Shown: piece after piece, positions 18,607 to 27,485 of the stretch | Layout: each line of letters begins with the position of its first letter | How positions within the stretch are numbered: position 1 is the first letter of the stretch | Assembly (NCBI GenBank): GCA_963756495.1 | Contig: CAVWNS010000002.1 | Location: forward strand, 372,001-436,000 | Origin: DATFDN01 sp963756495 | GTDB taxonomy: Bacteria > Pseudomonadota > Alphaproteobacteria > Acetobacterales > Acetobacteraceae | Direction: 5' to 3' | Length of the DNA stretch: 64,000 bases | Translations under genes and position numbers: made by a program | Notes under the pieces: generated by a model | Databases searched by the model: none | The model's input: the letters and a program-made list of their open reading frames with translations, nothing else | Told to the model about the DNA's origin: nothing

Positions 18607-19112
18607 TCCGCTTCCTCCGTCTCGGGGGCGGCGCAGCGCGCGCAGACTCCCTCCGCCTCGATCGTCGCCGTGGCGACCGCAAAGCCCGAGCGCCGCGCGG
18701 CAGCCGCCAGTGCCGACGTCACGGCCGGGTCCTCCAGTTCCTCGACGTGCCCGCAAAGCCGGCAGATCAGGAACTGCGCGGCATGTCCGCCCGCATGCGC
18801 GCCGTGATGCGTCCGTGTGGGCCCATCCTCGGCGACGCAGCCGACGAAGGCGGCCAGCCGCTCGACACGATGCACCAGTCCCTGCTCCATGAGAAAATCG
18901 AGCGCCCGGTACACCGTCGGCGGGGCCGCCCCACCGCGCCGGGCACGCAGATGCTCCAGCAGGTGATAGGCGCCGGTCGGCGCTGCGCCTTCCAGGATTA
19001 GACCGAGGACCTGCCGGCGCAGATCAGTCAAGCGGGCGCCGCGACCGGCGCAGATCGTCGCTGCGCGGGCCAGCATCGCCTCCGTGCGAGGGGCAAAGCC
19101 TCCCTCGCTCAT
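18597..19112 (-). CDS. Fur-family metal-dependent regulator (Zur-like)
   Basis: A 171-residue regulator. The winged helix shows LTDLRRQVLGLILEGAAPTGAYHLLEHL and PTVYRALDFLMEQGLVHRV. The metal region has a His cluster (THHGAHAGGH), a CRLC pair followed by GHVEELED, and a C-terminal CARC pair for a structural zinc. The CxxC pairs are as in Zur and PerR types. ATG at 19112 is preceded by AAAGGAGGAGG. Divergent hisI starts 47 bases away, and cupin, CoA-transferase and enolase-type genes follow downstream. Confidence 0.85.
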   Translation of the reverse strand: MSEGGFAPRTEAMLARAATICAGRGARLTDLRRQVLGLILEGAAPTGAYHLLEHLRARRGGAAPPTVYRALDFLMEQGLVHRVERLAAFVGCVAEDGPTRTHHGAHAGGHAAQFLICRLCGHVEELEDPAVTSALAAAARRSGFAVATATIEAEGVCARCAAPETEEAECL

Positions 19113-19159
19113 GCGCCTCCTCCTTTTCCACGCCAGACCGGCAGGGCAGGATAGCACTC

Positions 19160-19594
19160 ATGAGCAAGGATGGAACGGGTGCGCCAGCTTCCCCGCTGGC
19201 GCAAGCTGTGCTGGATGCCGTGCGGTTCGATGCGGCCGGGCTGGTGCCGGCAATCGCCCAGCAGCACGATAGCGGGCAGGTGCTTATGATGGCCTGGATG
19301 AACCGGGCGGCGCTGGCCGAGACGCTCGCGACCGGGCGGGTCTGCTACTTCAGCCGCAGCCGCGGCACGTTATGGCGCAAAGGAGAGATGTCGGGCCAGG
19401 TGCAGCGCCTGAAGGATCTGCGGATCGACTGTGACGGCGATGCAATCCTGCTGCTGGTGGACCAGACCGGGGTCGCCTGCCACACCGGCCGGCGAAGCTG
19501 CTTTTATCGCGCCGCCCGCGACGGCGCCTTGGTCGAGATCATGGCCCCGGAGGCGGACCCGGCGGCGCTCTATGGTCCCGCCGCTCAGGGCTGA
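19160..19594 (+). CDS. hisI: Phosphoribosyl-AMP cyclohydrolase (histidine synthesis)
   Basis: A 144-residue enzyme that opens the adenine ring of phosphoribosyl-AMP, the third step of histidine synthesis. The zinc ligands C91, C107 and C114 are all present (DCDGDAILL and GVACHTGRRSCFY), with the standard 16 and 7 residue spacing. The magnesium-binding DCDGD motif is intact. It is divergent from the Fur-like gene and followed three bases later by lpxB, so it probably shares an mRNA with it. Confidence 0.93.
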   Translation: MSKDGTGAPASPLAQAVLDAVRFDAAGLVPAIAQQHDSGQVLMMAWMNRAALAETLATGRVCYFSRSRGTLWRKGEMSGQVQRLKDLRIDCDGDAILLLVDQTGVACHTGRRSCFYRAARDGALVEIMAPEADPAALYGPAAQG

Positions 19595-19597
19595 GAC

Positions 19598-20758
19598 TTG
19601 CCGTTGATCTACCTTGTCGCCGGGGAACAGAGCGGCGACGAATTGGGGGCGCGACTGATGGCGGCGCTCCACGCGCGCCGGCCCGACATCGGCTTTGCCG
19701 GCATCGGCGGCGCGCGCATGGCGGCGCAGGGGCTGGAGAGCCTGTTTCCGGCTGCAGAGCTGGCGCTGATGGGCCTGCTCGAGGTCGTTCCCAGGCTTCG
19801 CCACATGCAACGCCGGCTCGCGCAGACCGTCGCGGACATCGCCGCGCGCCGGCCGGCGGCCGTCGTGACCATCGATATCCCGGGTTTCGCGCTGCGGGTC
19901 CTGCGTGGCGTCGCACATCTTGGCATTCGGCGGGTCCATTACGTCGCCCCGCAGGCTTGGGCTTGGCGTGCCGGGCGGGTCCGGCACTACCCGGGCCTGT
20001 GGGACCGGCTGCTGTGTCTGTTGCCGTTCGAGCCGGCGTTCTTCGCCCGCCACGGACTTCCCGCCCTGTTCGTCGGCCATCCAGTGCTGGAAAGCGGCGC
20101 CGAAGCTGGGGATGCTGAGCGATTCCGCGCGGCCCATGGCGTGGCGTCCGATGCCCGGGTGGTGACCTTCATGCCGGGCAGCCGGCGAATGGAGGTCGCG
20201 CGGCTGCTGCCGATCCTGGGCGAGACGTTGCGCCGGCTGCCCGTTGGCATCGTTCCCGCCATGCCGCTCGCCGGGCCGGTGGCGCAGGCCGTGCGGGCCG
20301 GCACGGCGTCGTGGCCGATCAGGCCGGTGCTGATCGAGGACCGGCAGGCCAAGTACGACGCCTTCGCCGCTTCCGGAGCCGCGCTGACGAAGTCCGGCAC
20401 GGCGACCTTGGAACTGGCGCTCGCCAAGGTGCCGATGCTGGTCGCCTATCGCCTGAACCCGCTCTCAGCGGTGATTGCCCGGCGGCTGATACACGTGCGG
20501 GACGCCGCCCTGGTCAACCTGCTCACGGCCGGGATCGGGCCGGACCCAGGACCGCCGCTGGTGCCGGAGATGATGCAGCAGGACTGCACGCCCGAGCGGC
20601 TCGCGACAACGCTGACCGGGTTGATGGACGACCCCGCAGTGGCAGCGGCGCAGCGCGCGGGATTTCGGAGCGTGCTCGACATGCTGCGTCCGGCCGGCGG
20701 GCTTCGTCCTTCAGAGGCCGCCGCCGAGGCCGTGCTCGACATCCTGGAGCAGCCCTGA
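19598..20758 (+). CDS. lpxB: Lipid-A-disaccharide synthase
   Basis: A 386-residue GT19 glycosyltransferase that joins UDP-2,3-diacylglucosamine and lipid X. It opens with LIYLVAGEQSGDELGARLM, and has VHYVAPQAWAWRAGR and the late SGTATLELALAKVPMLVAYR, all family hallmarks. The start is TTG at 19598, three bases after hisI. Its last 48 bases overlap, in antisense, the end of a Gfo/Idh-type gene. Confidence 0.93.
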   Translation: MPLIYLVAGEQSGDELGARLMAALHARRPDIGFAGIGGARMAAQGLESLFPAAELALMGLLEVVPRLRHMQRRLAQTVADIAARRPAAVVTIDIPGFALRVLRGVAHLGIRRVHYVAPQAWAWRAGRVRHYPGLWDRLLCLLPFEPAFFARHGLPALFVGHPVLESGAEAGDAERFRAAHGVASDARVVTFMPGSRRMEVARLLPILGETLRRLPVGIVPAMPLAGPVAQAVRAGTASWPIRPVLIEDRQAKYDAFAASGAALTKSGTATLELALAKVPMLVAYRLNPLSAVIARRLIHVRDAALVNLLTAGIGPDPGPPLVPEMMQQDCTPERLATTLTGLMDDPAVAAAQRAGFRSVLDMLRPAGGLRPSEAAAEAVLDILEQP

Positions 20759-21715
20759 GGCAAGCATCTGTGCCCGGCTCTCGGCGATCGCGGCTTCCAC
20801 GCGCAGCGCCGCTTCCAGCGCGCGCCGCCCCGCCGCGGCATCGACCACGACGGGCGCCCCGTCCAGCACGGCGGCGATGAAGGCGGCCTGCTCGGCCTCC
20901 AGCGCGTCGTGCTCCTGCCAGGAGGTGGATTCAGTCCCAAATCCCGGCGCCCCGGCGAGCGGCTCGCCCCGGCCACGGGCCGCGATGCTCACCCGGCGAG
21001 CGGCGAAATCGACGCTGACGCAGCCTTGCGCGCCGAAGACCCTCATGCGCCGCTCGACGCGGTTCGCCACTCGGCTCGCCCCGATGGTGGCGACCGCGCC
21101 GGAGGCGAAGCGCAAGCGGGCGTTGGCCATGTCCTCGCGCGCACTGGCAACGGGAGCGCCCACGGCGTCAACCGCCACGATCGGGCTGGCGACCAATTCC
21201 AGCACCAGGTCGAGGTCATGGATCATCAGGTCGAGCACCACCGAAACGTCGGTGCCGCGCGCCTTGAACGGCCCGATCCGGCTGGCTTCGACGTAGAGGA
21301 CGCTGCCGGCGCGGCCCAGGATGGCACCATGCGCCGCCGAGAACCGTTCCAGGTGGCCCACCTGGAGCACCAGTCCGCGCGCGGCGGCAAGGGCAGCAAG
21401 CGCGTCGGCCTCGGCCAGCGTCGTCGCGATCGGCTTTTCCACCAGCACGTGCCGTCCTGCAAGCAGCGCGGCGGCGGCGATCGCGTGATGGGCCGCCGCC
21501 GGCACCGCCACGACCACGGCCTCGCACACGGCCAGCAGATCGGCGAGCCCGAGCGGACGCACGCCGACCTCCGCGGCGACGATCGCGGCGCGCTCGGGAT
21601 TGCGGTCATGCACGCCGACAAGTTGGGCGCGCCCGGAGGCGGCCAGCTTCAGGGCGTGGTACCGCCCGAAATGCCCCGCGCCGGCCAGGCCGACACGCAG
21701 GCGGCGCGTGCTCAT
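20711..21715 (-). CDS. Gfo/Idh/MocA-family NAD(P)-dependent oxidoreductase
   Basis: A 334-residue protein. The Rossmann N-terminus has GLAGAGHFGRYHA, and EKPIATTLAEADAL supplies the conserved EKP motif with the catalytic-region lysine. IHDLDLVLEL gives the usual His-Asp pair. Members of this family often sit beside lpx genes in alphaproteobacteria, usually on the same strand. Here it faces lpxB tail-to-tail and the two coding regions overlap by 48 bases. The substrate is unknown. Confidence 0.85.
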   Translation of the reverse strand: MSTRRLRVGLAGAGHFGRYHALKLAASGRAQLVGVHDRNPERAAIVAAEVGVRPLGLADLLAVCEAVVVAVPAAAHHAIAAAALLAGRHVLVEKPIATTLAEADALAALAAARGLVLQVGHLERFSAAHGAILGRAGSVLYVEASRIGPFKARGTDVSVVLDLMIHDLDLVLELVASPIVAVDAVGAPVASAREDMANARLRFASGAVATIGASRVANRVERRMRVFGAQGCVSVDFAARRVSIAARGRGEPLAGAPGFGTESTSWQEHDALEAEQAAFIAAVLDGAPVVVDAAAGRRALEAALRVEAAIAESRAQMLASGLLQDVEHGLGGGL

Positions 21716-21873
21716 CAGGAAGGTTCCAGTCGCATTTGGCTGCCGGGCGGGTTATCCGAACCGCTCGCGCCTCGCCAGCCCTCCTCATGGTGGGTGAGAC
21801 CTGCACGGGGTTGCCTGCCCGAGGCCGGCTCGCCATTCTCCGCCCGCTCAATTGACCGGAGCCGTTCGCCTAG

Positions 21874-23448
21874 ATGCTCTATTTCAGCCGCGTCAAAACG
21901 CTTGTCATCCTTGGCATCTGTGTCCTGGCCGCGCTCCTGTGCATCCCCAACGCGGCGCGCCCGCCAGCTGCATGGCTGCCGTGGCGCACCGTCCGGCTGG
22001 GGCTCGATCTTCAGGGCGGCAGCTACCTGCTGATGCAGGTGGACATGAATTCGGTCATCAGGGAGCGGCTGGCGGGACTGACCGACACGGCGCGCGAGCA
22101 GCTCAGGACGGCGGGGATTTTCTACCGGACGGTCGAGGCACAGCCAGACAGGCGCCGCGTGGTGGTGCAGGTGCGCGATCCCGCCCGCGCGGCGGAGGCG
22201 GTCGCGGCGCTGAAGCCGCTGGTCCAGACGCAGGGGCCGATGGCGGTTCCCGACCTCGACATCACGGCGGCGCCCGATGGCACCATCACGCTCGCGCTCT
22301 CGCCGGTGGCGCTGAACGACCGGGCCACGGCGGCGGTGCAGCAGTCGATCGAGATCGTGCGACGCCGCATTGACGAAACCGGCGTGGTCGATCCGCAAGT
22401 CAGCCGGGAAGGCGAGGACCGGATCGTCGTTCAGCTTCCCGGCGTGGGCGATCCCGAGCGCATCAAGGCGCTGCTCGGCAAGACCGCGCACATGACCTTC
22501 CAGCTGGTGGACACGACCACCACCTCGACGGCCGGCACGCCGCCGCCCGGGGTCGAATTCCTGCCCACGCAGAACGATCCGCGCCAGCGTATCGCGGTGC
22601 GGACCCGCGTGGACGTGGACGGCGGCGACTTGACCGACGCCCGCGCCGCGACCGACCAGCAGACCGGGCAATGGGTGGTGAACTTCACGTTCAATGCCGT
22701 GGGCGCGCGGCGTTTCGCCGACATCACGCGGGCCAATGTCGGGCGCCCCTTCGCGATCGTGCTGGACGGCAAGGTGATCAGCTCGCCGGTGATCCGCGAG
22801 CCGATCACCGGCGGGCGCGGTCAGATCAGCGGCAGCTTCAATGCGCAGACCGCGTCCGACCTCGCGTTGCTGCTGCGCGCGGGCGCCCTGCCCGCGCCGT
22901 TGACCGTGATCGAGGAGAACACGATCGGCCCCGAGCTGGGCGCGGACTCGATCCGCGCGGGAGCGATCTCGCTCGGCGTCGGCTTCGTGCTGGTGATCGC
23001 GTTCATGGGGTTCTTCTACGGCCTGTTCGGCTGGTTCGCGAACCTGGCGCTGGTGATGAACCTGGTGCTGATGCTGGCCGTCCTGTCGATGTTGCAGGCG
23101 ACCATGACCCTGCCCGGCATGGCGGGCATCCTGCTCACGCTGGGGATGGCGGTCGATGCCAATATCCTCATCAACGAGCGCATTCGCGAGGAGCAGCGGC
23201 TCGGTCGTCCTCCGCTCGCTGCGTTGGAGCACGGATTCTCCAGAGCCTATCGCACCATCTTCAATTCCAACGCCACGGCCTTCCTCGCCCACGTGATGCT
23301 GTTCATCTTCGGTTCCGGCCCGGTGCGCGGCTTCGCGGTGACGATCACCGTCGGCATCGCCACCTCCCTGTTCACCGCATGGCTGCTCACCCGCCTGCTG
23401 GTTTCGCGCTGGTATGTGGCGCACCGGCCTCGGCTGCTTCCGGTCTGA
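21874..23448 (+). CDS. secD: Protein translocase subunit SecD
   Basis: A 524-residue inner-membrane protein that helps drive export through SecYEG using the proton gradient. It has one N-terminal helix, then the first motif GLDLQGG (residues 43-49), a large periplasmic domain, and five C-terminal helices with GMAVDANILINERIREE. SecF follows five bases later. The usual yajC partner is not upstream. Confidence 0.95.
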   Translation: MLYFSRVKTLVILGICVLAALLCIPNAARPPAAWLPWRTVRLGLDLQGGSYLLMQVDMNSVIRERLAGLTDTAREQLRTAGIFYRTVEAQPDRRRVVVQVRDPARAAEAVAALKPLVQTQGPMAVPDLDITAAPDGTITLALSPVALNDRATAAVQQSIEIVRRRIDETGVVDPQVSREGEDRIVVQLPGVGDPERIKALLGKTAHMTFQLVDTTTTSTAGTPPPGVEFLPTQNDPRQRIAVRTRVDVDGGDLTDARAATDQQTGQWVVNFTFNAVGARRFADITRANVGRPFAIVLDGKVISSPVIREPITGGRGQISGSFNAQTASDLALLLRAGALPAPLTVIEENTIGPELGADSIRAGAISLGVGFVLVIAFMGFFYGLFGWFANLALVMNLVLMLAVLSMLQATMTLPGMAGILLTLGMAVDANILINERIREEQRLGRPPLAALEHGFSRAYRTIFNSNATAFLAHVMLFIFGSGPVRGFAVTITVGIATSLFTAWLLTRLLVSRWYVAHRPRLLPV

Positions 23449-23452
23449 CAGA

Positions 23453-24419
23453 ATGCTCCGTCCCCTGTTCCGCCTGGTTCCGGACAACACGCGCATCCAC
23501 TTCATGCGCGGCCGGTACATGGGCCTGATCGTCTCGGCGATCCTGTCCACCGCGTCCGTCGTGCTGTTCTTTCACCCCGGCCTGCATCTCGGGATCGACT
23601 TCGCCGGCGGCGTCGTGATGGAGGCGCGCACACCGGCCACCGCCGACATCCCGGCCATCCGTGCCGCCCTCGCCGCCCGGCAGGTCCCGGAGGAGGGCGT
23701 ACAGCGCTTCGGCAGCGCCGATCAGGTGCTGATCCGCATCCGCAGTCAGCCCAGCGCAGACTCGACCCAACAGGCCGTCACCCATGTGCGCGAGGCATTG
23801 GAAGCCGCCCAACCCGGCGCCAAGGTGCTGAGCACGGAGGCGATTGGCGCATCGGTTTCGGCCGAGCTGTTCCGCAACGGGCTGCTCGCGCTGGCGCTGA
23901 GCCTGCTGATGATCATGGTCTATATCTGGTTCCGCTTCGAATGGCAGTTCGCCGTCGGCGCGGTGGTCACGCTGATCCTGGACGTGACCAAGGCGATCGG
24001 CTTTCTCGCCTTGACCCGGTTCGACTTCGACCTGGTGATGGTAGCGGCGATCCTCACGATCCTCGGCTATTCCACCAACGACAAGGTGGTCGTGTACCGA
24101 TCGGGTGCGGGAGAACCTGCGCAAGTACAAGACCATGCCCTTGCGCGAGCTGATCGACCAGTCGATCAACGAGACGCTGAACCGCACACTCGGCACCTCG
24201 ATGACGGTGTTCCTGGCCTCCTTGCCGCTGGCGCTGTTCGGCGGACAGTCGATCTCGGGATTCGCGTGGGTGATGCTGTTCGGCATCGTGGTGGGCACCT
24301 CGTCGTCGATCTTCATCGCGGCACCCATCCTACTGTTCCTGGGCGAGCACCGCCTGCGCCGCGACGCCGCCCCGGTGGCCACCCGCGCGCAGCGGGAGAA
24401 ACCGGTGGTGCGGACCTGA
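23453..24419 (+). CDS. secF: Protein translocase subunit SecF, frameshifted
   Basis: The second RND-type subunit of the SecDF complex. GIDFAGG is at residues 47-53 and the helix-4 region has LTILGYSTNDKVVVY. Immediately after this the frame breaks: TACCGATCGG at 24095-24104 has one extra C. Removing it reads YDRVRENLRKYKTMPL, then continues to a normal C-terminus ending at 24419, for about 321 residues. SecF is needed for normal export, so the extra base is probably a sequencing error. Confidence 0.92.
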
Positions 24420-24511
24420 GACGGGCCGTGAAGCTTCCGCATCATGTCCCCTCGGGCGGGTGACGCGGGACCGGTTGCTGCCTAGCTTGCCCGCATCAAG
24501 GAGACGCCGGC

Positions 24512-25065
24512 ATGGCCGCCCCTGTCATCGACCATCTCGCTCGCCTGCTCGAGACGCGCGGGCAACAGCGTTACGGCCTGCACGACGTCAGCCAGCGTGA
24601 GCACGCGTTGCAAGCTGCGTGGCTCGCCGAGCAGGATGGTGCCGCGCCGAGCCTGATCGTCGCGGCGCTGCTGCACGACATCGGCCACCTGACGCACGAG
24701 CTTGGCGAGAACCCGGCCGAGCAGGGCGTGGATGATCGCCACGAGGAAGCGGGGCACCGGTTCCTGACCGCCTCGTTCGGTCCCGACGTGACCGAACCCG
24801 TGCGGCTGCACGTCGCGGCCAAGCGGTATCTCTGCGCGACCGAGCCCGGCTACGCCGCCCGGCTCGCCCCGGATTCGGTGCTCAGCCTGCGCCTGCAAGG
24901 CGGGCCGATGGGCGCCGACGAAGCCGGGCCTTTCGCGACCGTCCGCACGCGGATGCGGCTATCCGGCTGCGTCGCTACGACGAGGCGGCCAAGGTCGCCG
25001 GGCTGCAAACGCCGCCGGTAGCGCACTTTCTACGCTACGCCGCGGAATGCCTGCGCTGCGGGTGA
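24512..25065 (+). CDS. PhnZ-like HD-domain protein, frameshifted
   Basis: An HD-fold metalloprotein resembling the phosphonate-degradation HD group. LLHDIGHL gives the HD pair, and DDRHEEAGHRFL and RLHVAAKRYLCA carry further metal-site His residues. PhnZ members are di-iron oxygenases that cleave hydroxylated 2-aminoethylphosphonate. The frame slips at about 24930 (one base missing); the restored C-terminus contains AIRLRRYDEAAKVAGLQTPP and stops at 25065, for about 185 residues. No phnY or other phosphonate gene is adjacent, so the substrate remains open. Confidence 0.7.
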
Positions 25066-25094
25066 TAACAACCACCCTAATTCCTCACCTGTTC

Positions 25095-25184
25095 TCGTCA
25101 TTCCCGCGAAAGCGGGACCCAGGGGGGACACCAACGGAATCCGGTGCGCGCGAGCCTGGGTGCCCGCCTTCGCGGGGATGATGG
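25095..25184. repeat. REP-like palindromic repeat pair
   Basis: CGTCATTCCCGCGAAAGCGG at 25096 and its imperfect complement ending at 25184 (CCGCCTTCGCGGGGATGATG) face each other. Each arm also contains its own small hairpin. This matches the general look of dispersed alphaproteobacterial palindromes. It lies between two convergent genes. Confidence 0.65.
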
Positions 25185-25223
25185 CATGTGTAAGGACAAA
25201 GGGCGGTCGGTATGACTCTCAGG

Positions 25224-26393
25224 TCACGCCGCCAGCGCCCGCATCTCGGCACACAGGTCCGCCTTCGCCTCGAAGCCAATTCCCGGCAGGTCCGGCAGGA
25301 CCACATGCCCGTCTTCGACCCGCGTTCCGTCGGGGAAGCCGCCGTACGGCTGAAAGACCTCCGGATAGCTCTCGTTGCCGCCCAGCCCCAGGCCGGCCGC
25401 GATGGCGAGCGACATCTGATGGCCGCCATGCGGGATGCAGCGGCGCCAGGACCAGCCCGCGTCCCGCAGCATCACGAGCGTGCGCTGGTATTCGCACAGG
25501 CCATACGACAGCGCGCAGTCAAACTGGAGCCAGTCGCGATCCGGGCGCATCCCGCCATAGCGGATCAGGTTGCGCGCGTCCTGGTGGCTGAACAGATTCT
25601 CCCCGGTCGCCATCGGCTTGGGATAGAACTCGGCCAGCGCCGCCTGGAGCTGGTAGTCCAGGGGATCGCCCGCCTCCTCGTACCAGAAAAGATCGTAGTC
25701 GCGCAGCATCTTCGCGTAGGCGATCGCCGTATCCAGGTCGAAACGGCCATTCGCATCCACGGCCAGCCTGGCGTCGGCGCCGATCTCCGTCAGCACCGCC
25801 TCGATCCGCCGCCGGTCCCCATCGAGCGGGTCGCCGCCGATCTTCATCTTGACCACGCTGTAACCGCGATCGAGGTAGCCGCGCATCTCGGCGCGGAGCG
25901 CGGAGACATCCTTCCCAGGGTAGTAATAGCCGCCGGCGGCATAGACGAAGACGCGCGGATCGGCCTCTCGCCCGTGCCGCTCGGCGAGCCAGCGGAACAG
26001 CGGCTTGCCGGCGATCTTCGCCGCCGCGTCCCAGACCGCCATGTCCAGTGTGCCGACCGCCACGGAGCGGTCACCGTGCCCGCCCGGCTTCTCGTTGCGC
26101 ATCATGGCGGCCCAGACCCGGTCGGGGTCGAGGTTCGCACCGGCCTCGTCCAGCAGCGTGGCCGGATCGGCCTCCAGGACGCGCGGCGCGAACCGTTCCC
26201 GGATCAGGCCACCCTGGCCGTAGCGGCCATTGGAGTTGAAGCCGTAGCCGACCACCCGCCTGCCATCCCGAACGGCGTCGGTGACGACCGCGACGAGGCT
26301 GACGGTCATCTTGCTGAAGTCGATGTAGGCGTTGCGGATGTCGCTGCTGATCGGGCGGGTGATCTCGCGAATGTCGGTGATGCGGATGGACAT
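25224..26393 (-). CDS. tarD: D(-)-tartrate dehydratase
   Basis: A 389-residue enolase-superfamily enzyme, the same length as the characterised Bradyrhizobium TarD. The full set of catalytic residues sits at the numbers known for that enzyme: K184 (VKMKIGG), D213 (VDANGRF), E239 (WYEEAGDP), E265 (ATGENLF) and H322 (PHGGHQ). It should convert D-tartrate to oxaloacetate. The start at 26393 gives the expected MSIRITDIREIT opening. It follows a glycosyltransferase gene by two bases, an unusual partner. Confidence 0.9.
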   Translation of the reverse strand: MSIRITDIREITRPISSDIRNAYIDFSKMTVSLVAVVTDAVRDGRRVVGYGFNSNGRYGQGGLIRERFAPRVLEADPATLLDEAGANLDPDRVWAAMMRNEKPGGHGDRSVAVGTLDMAVWDAAAKIAGKPLFRWLAERHGREADPRVFVYAAGGYYYPGKDVSALRAEMRGYLDRGYSVVKMKIGGDPLDGDRRRIEAVLTEIGADARLAVDANGRFDLDTAIAYAKMLRDYDLFWYEEAGDPLDYQLQAALAEFYPKPMATGENLFSHQDARNLIRYGGMRPDRDWLQFDCALSYGLCEYQRTLVMLRDAGWSWRRCIPHGGHQMSLAIAAGLGLGGNESYPEVFQPYGGFPDGTRVEDGHVVLPDLPGIGFEAKADLCAEMRALAA

Positions 26394-26395
26394 GC

Positions 26396-27485
26396 TCAGC
26401 CTCGATCGAGAGGGGAAATGAGCGGATGCAGATCGTCTAGCACGCCCCGGGCAAAGTCCCGCCACGCGGCGCTGGCGTCCACCCGTGCGGCGGGATTCGA
26501 CGGTGCGGCGAGGAAGCGTTCGAGCGCCGTGGCGATGCTCGCGGCGTCGGGATCGCAGAGCGTGGCCAGGGGCTCGGCGTCGAGCTGCTCGACCAGACCC
26601 CCGACGCGGGTGGACAGCACGGATCGGCCGGCTGCCAGGGCGGCGGCGGCCACCCCGCTCTGGCTTGCCTCGCGGTAGGGCAGCACAAGCAGGTCGGCCC
26701 AGCCGAGCAGCGCGCCGATCTCAGCCTCCCCCACCCAGCGATTCTCGACGCGCACGCCCGGCAGTGCGCGCAAGGCGTCGAGCGCGGCGCTGTTCGGCCC
26801 GTGCCCGACGACGCGCACCGTCATGTCCGGCCTTGGTTCGAGCCGCAGCAGCGCCGCTGCCAGCAGGTCGAGGCCCTTATAGGGCAGCAGCCGTCCGAAG
26901 CTGAGCACGCGCAACCCGCCAGGCGCACGCGGGGCCGCAGGAATGGCGAAGCCGAGCGGCGGGAGGACGGCGCGCACGAGGGTCACCTCCGGGCGCAGGT
27001 CGCCACGCGCGCGCAGCCGCGCCGCGACATGCCCGCTCAGCGCGATCACCGCGTCGGCGCGACGGACCAGCGCGCGCTGAAGCGTGAACAGCAGCGGAAA
27101 GCCGTCGCCCGGATGCGGGTCGGCATCATGCACCACCACCGCAACGGGCACCCGCGCCCGGCGCAGCGCCGCGAGCATCAGGAGATCGAGCGGCCCAGGC
27201 ATGGCGCAGAGGGCAAGCGCCGGCCCGGCGGCGCGCAGCCATGTCACGGTGGCACGCACGAAGAGGGGCGCCTGAAGCGCACGCCATGTCAGGCCCGGCA
27301 GGCCTTGGTAGAGCGGCAGGAGCAGATCGCAGCGGGGCGGGTCGGGGCTGCGCAGGATTTCCGCCCCGGCGGACAACGCCAGAGCCGATTCGATACCCGG
27401 GAGCGCCGCGAGCCCTTCGGCCAGAGCACGTGGCGATGCGTGGACCCGCACCGCGCCTACCCCACTGCCAGACCAGCACTTTCAC
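26396..27485 (-). CDS. Glycosyltransferase (GT4-like), frameshifted near its start
   Basis: A retaining glycosyltransferase with LRVLSFGRLLPYKGLDLLAAAL and VRVVGHGPNSAALDALRALPG, as in GT4 enzymes. A short frame from 27451 lacks the natural N-terminus. Starting at GTG 27485 and dropping one base at about 27431 gives VKVLVWQWGRRGAGPRIA joined to LAEGLAALPGIES, a typical first strand. The restored product is about 362 residues. GTG 27485 overlaps the TGA of the upstream glycosyltransferase (GTGA), supporting this start. The sugar and acceptor are unknown. Confidence 0.78.
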
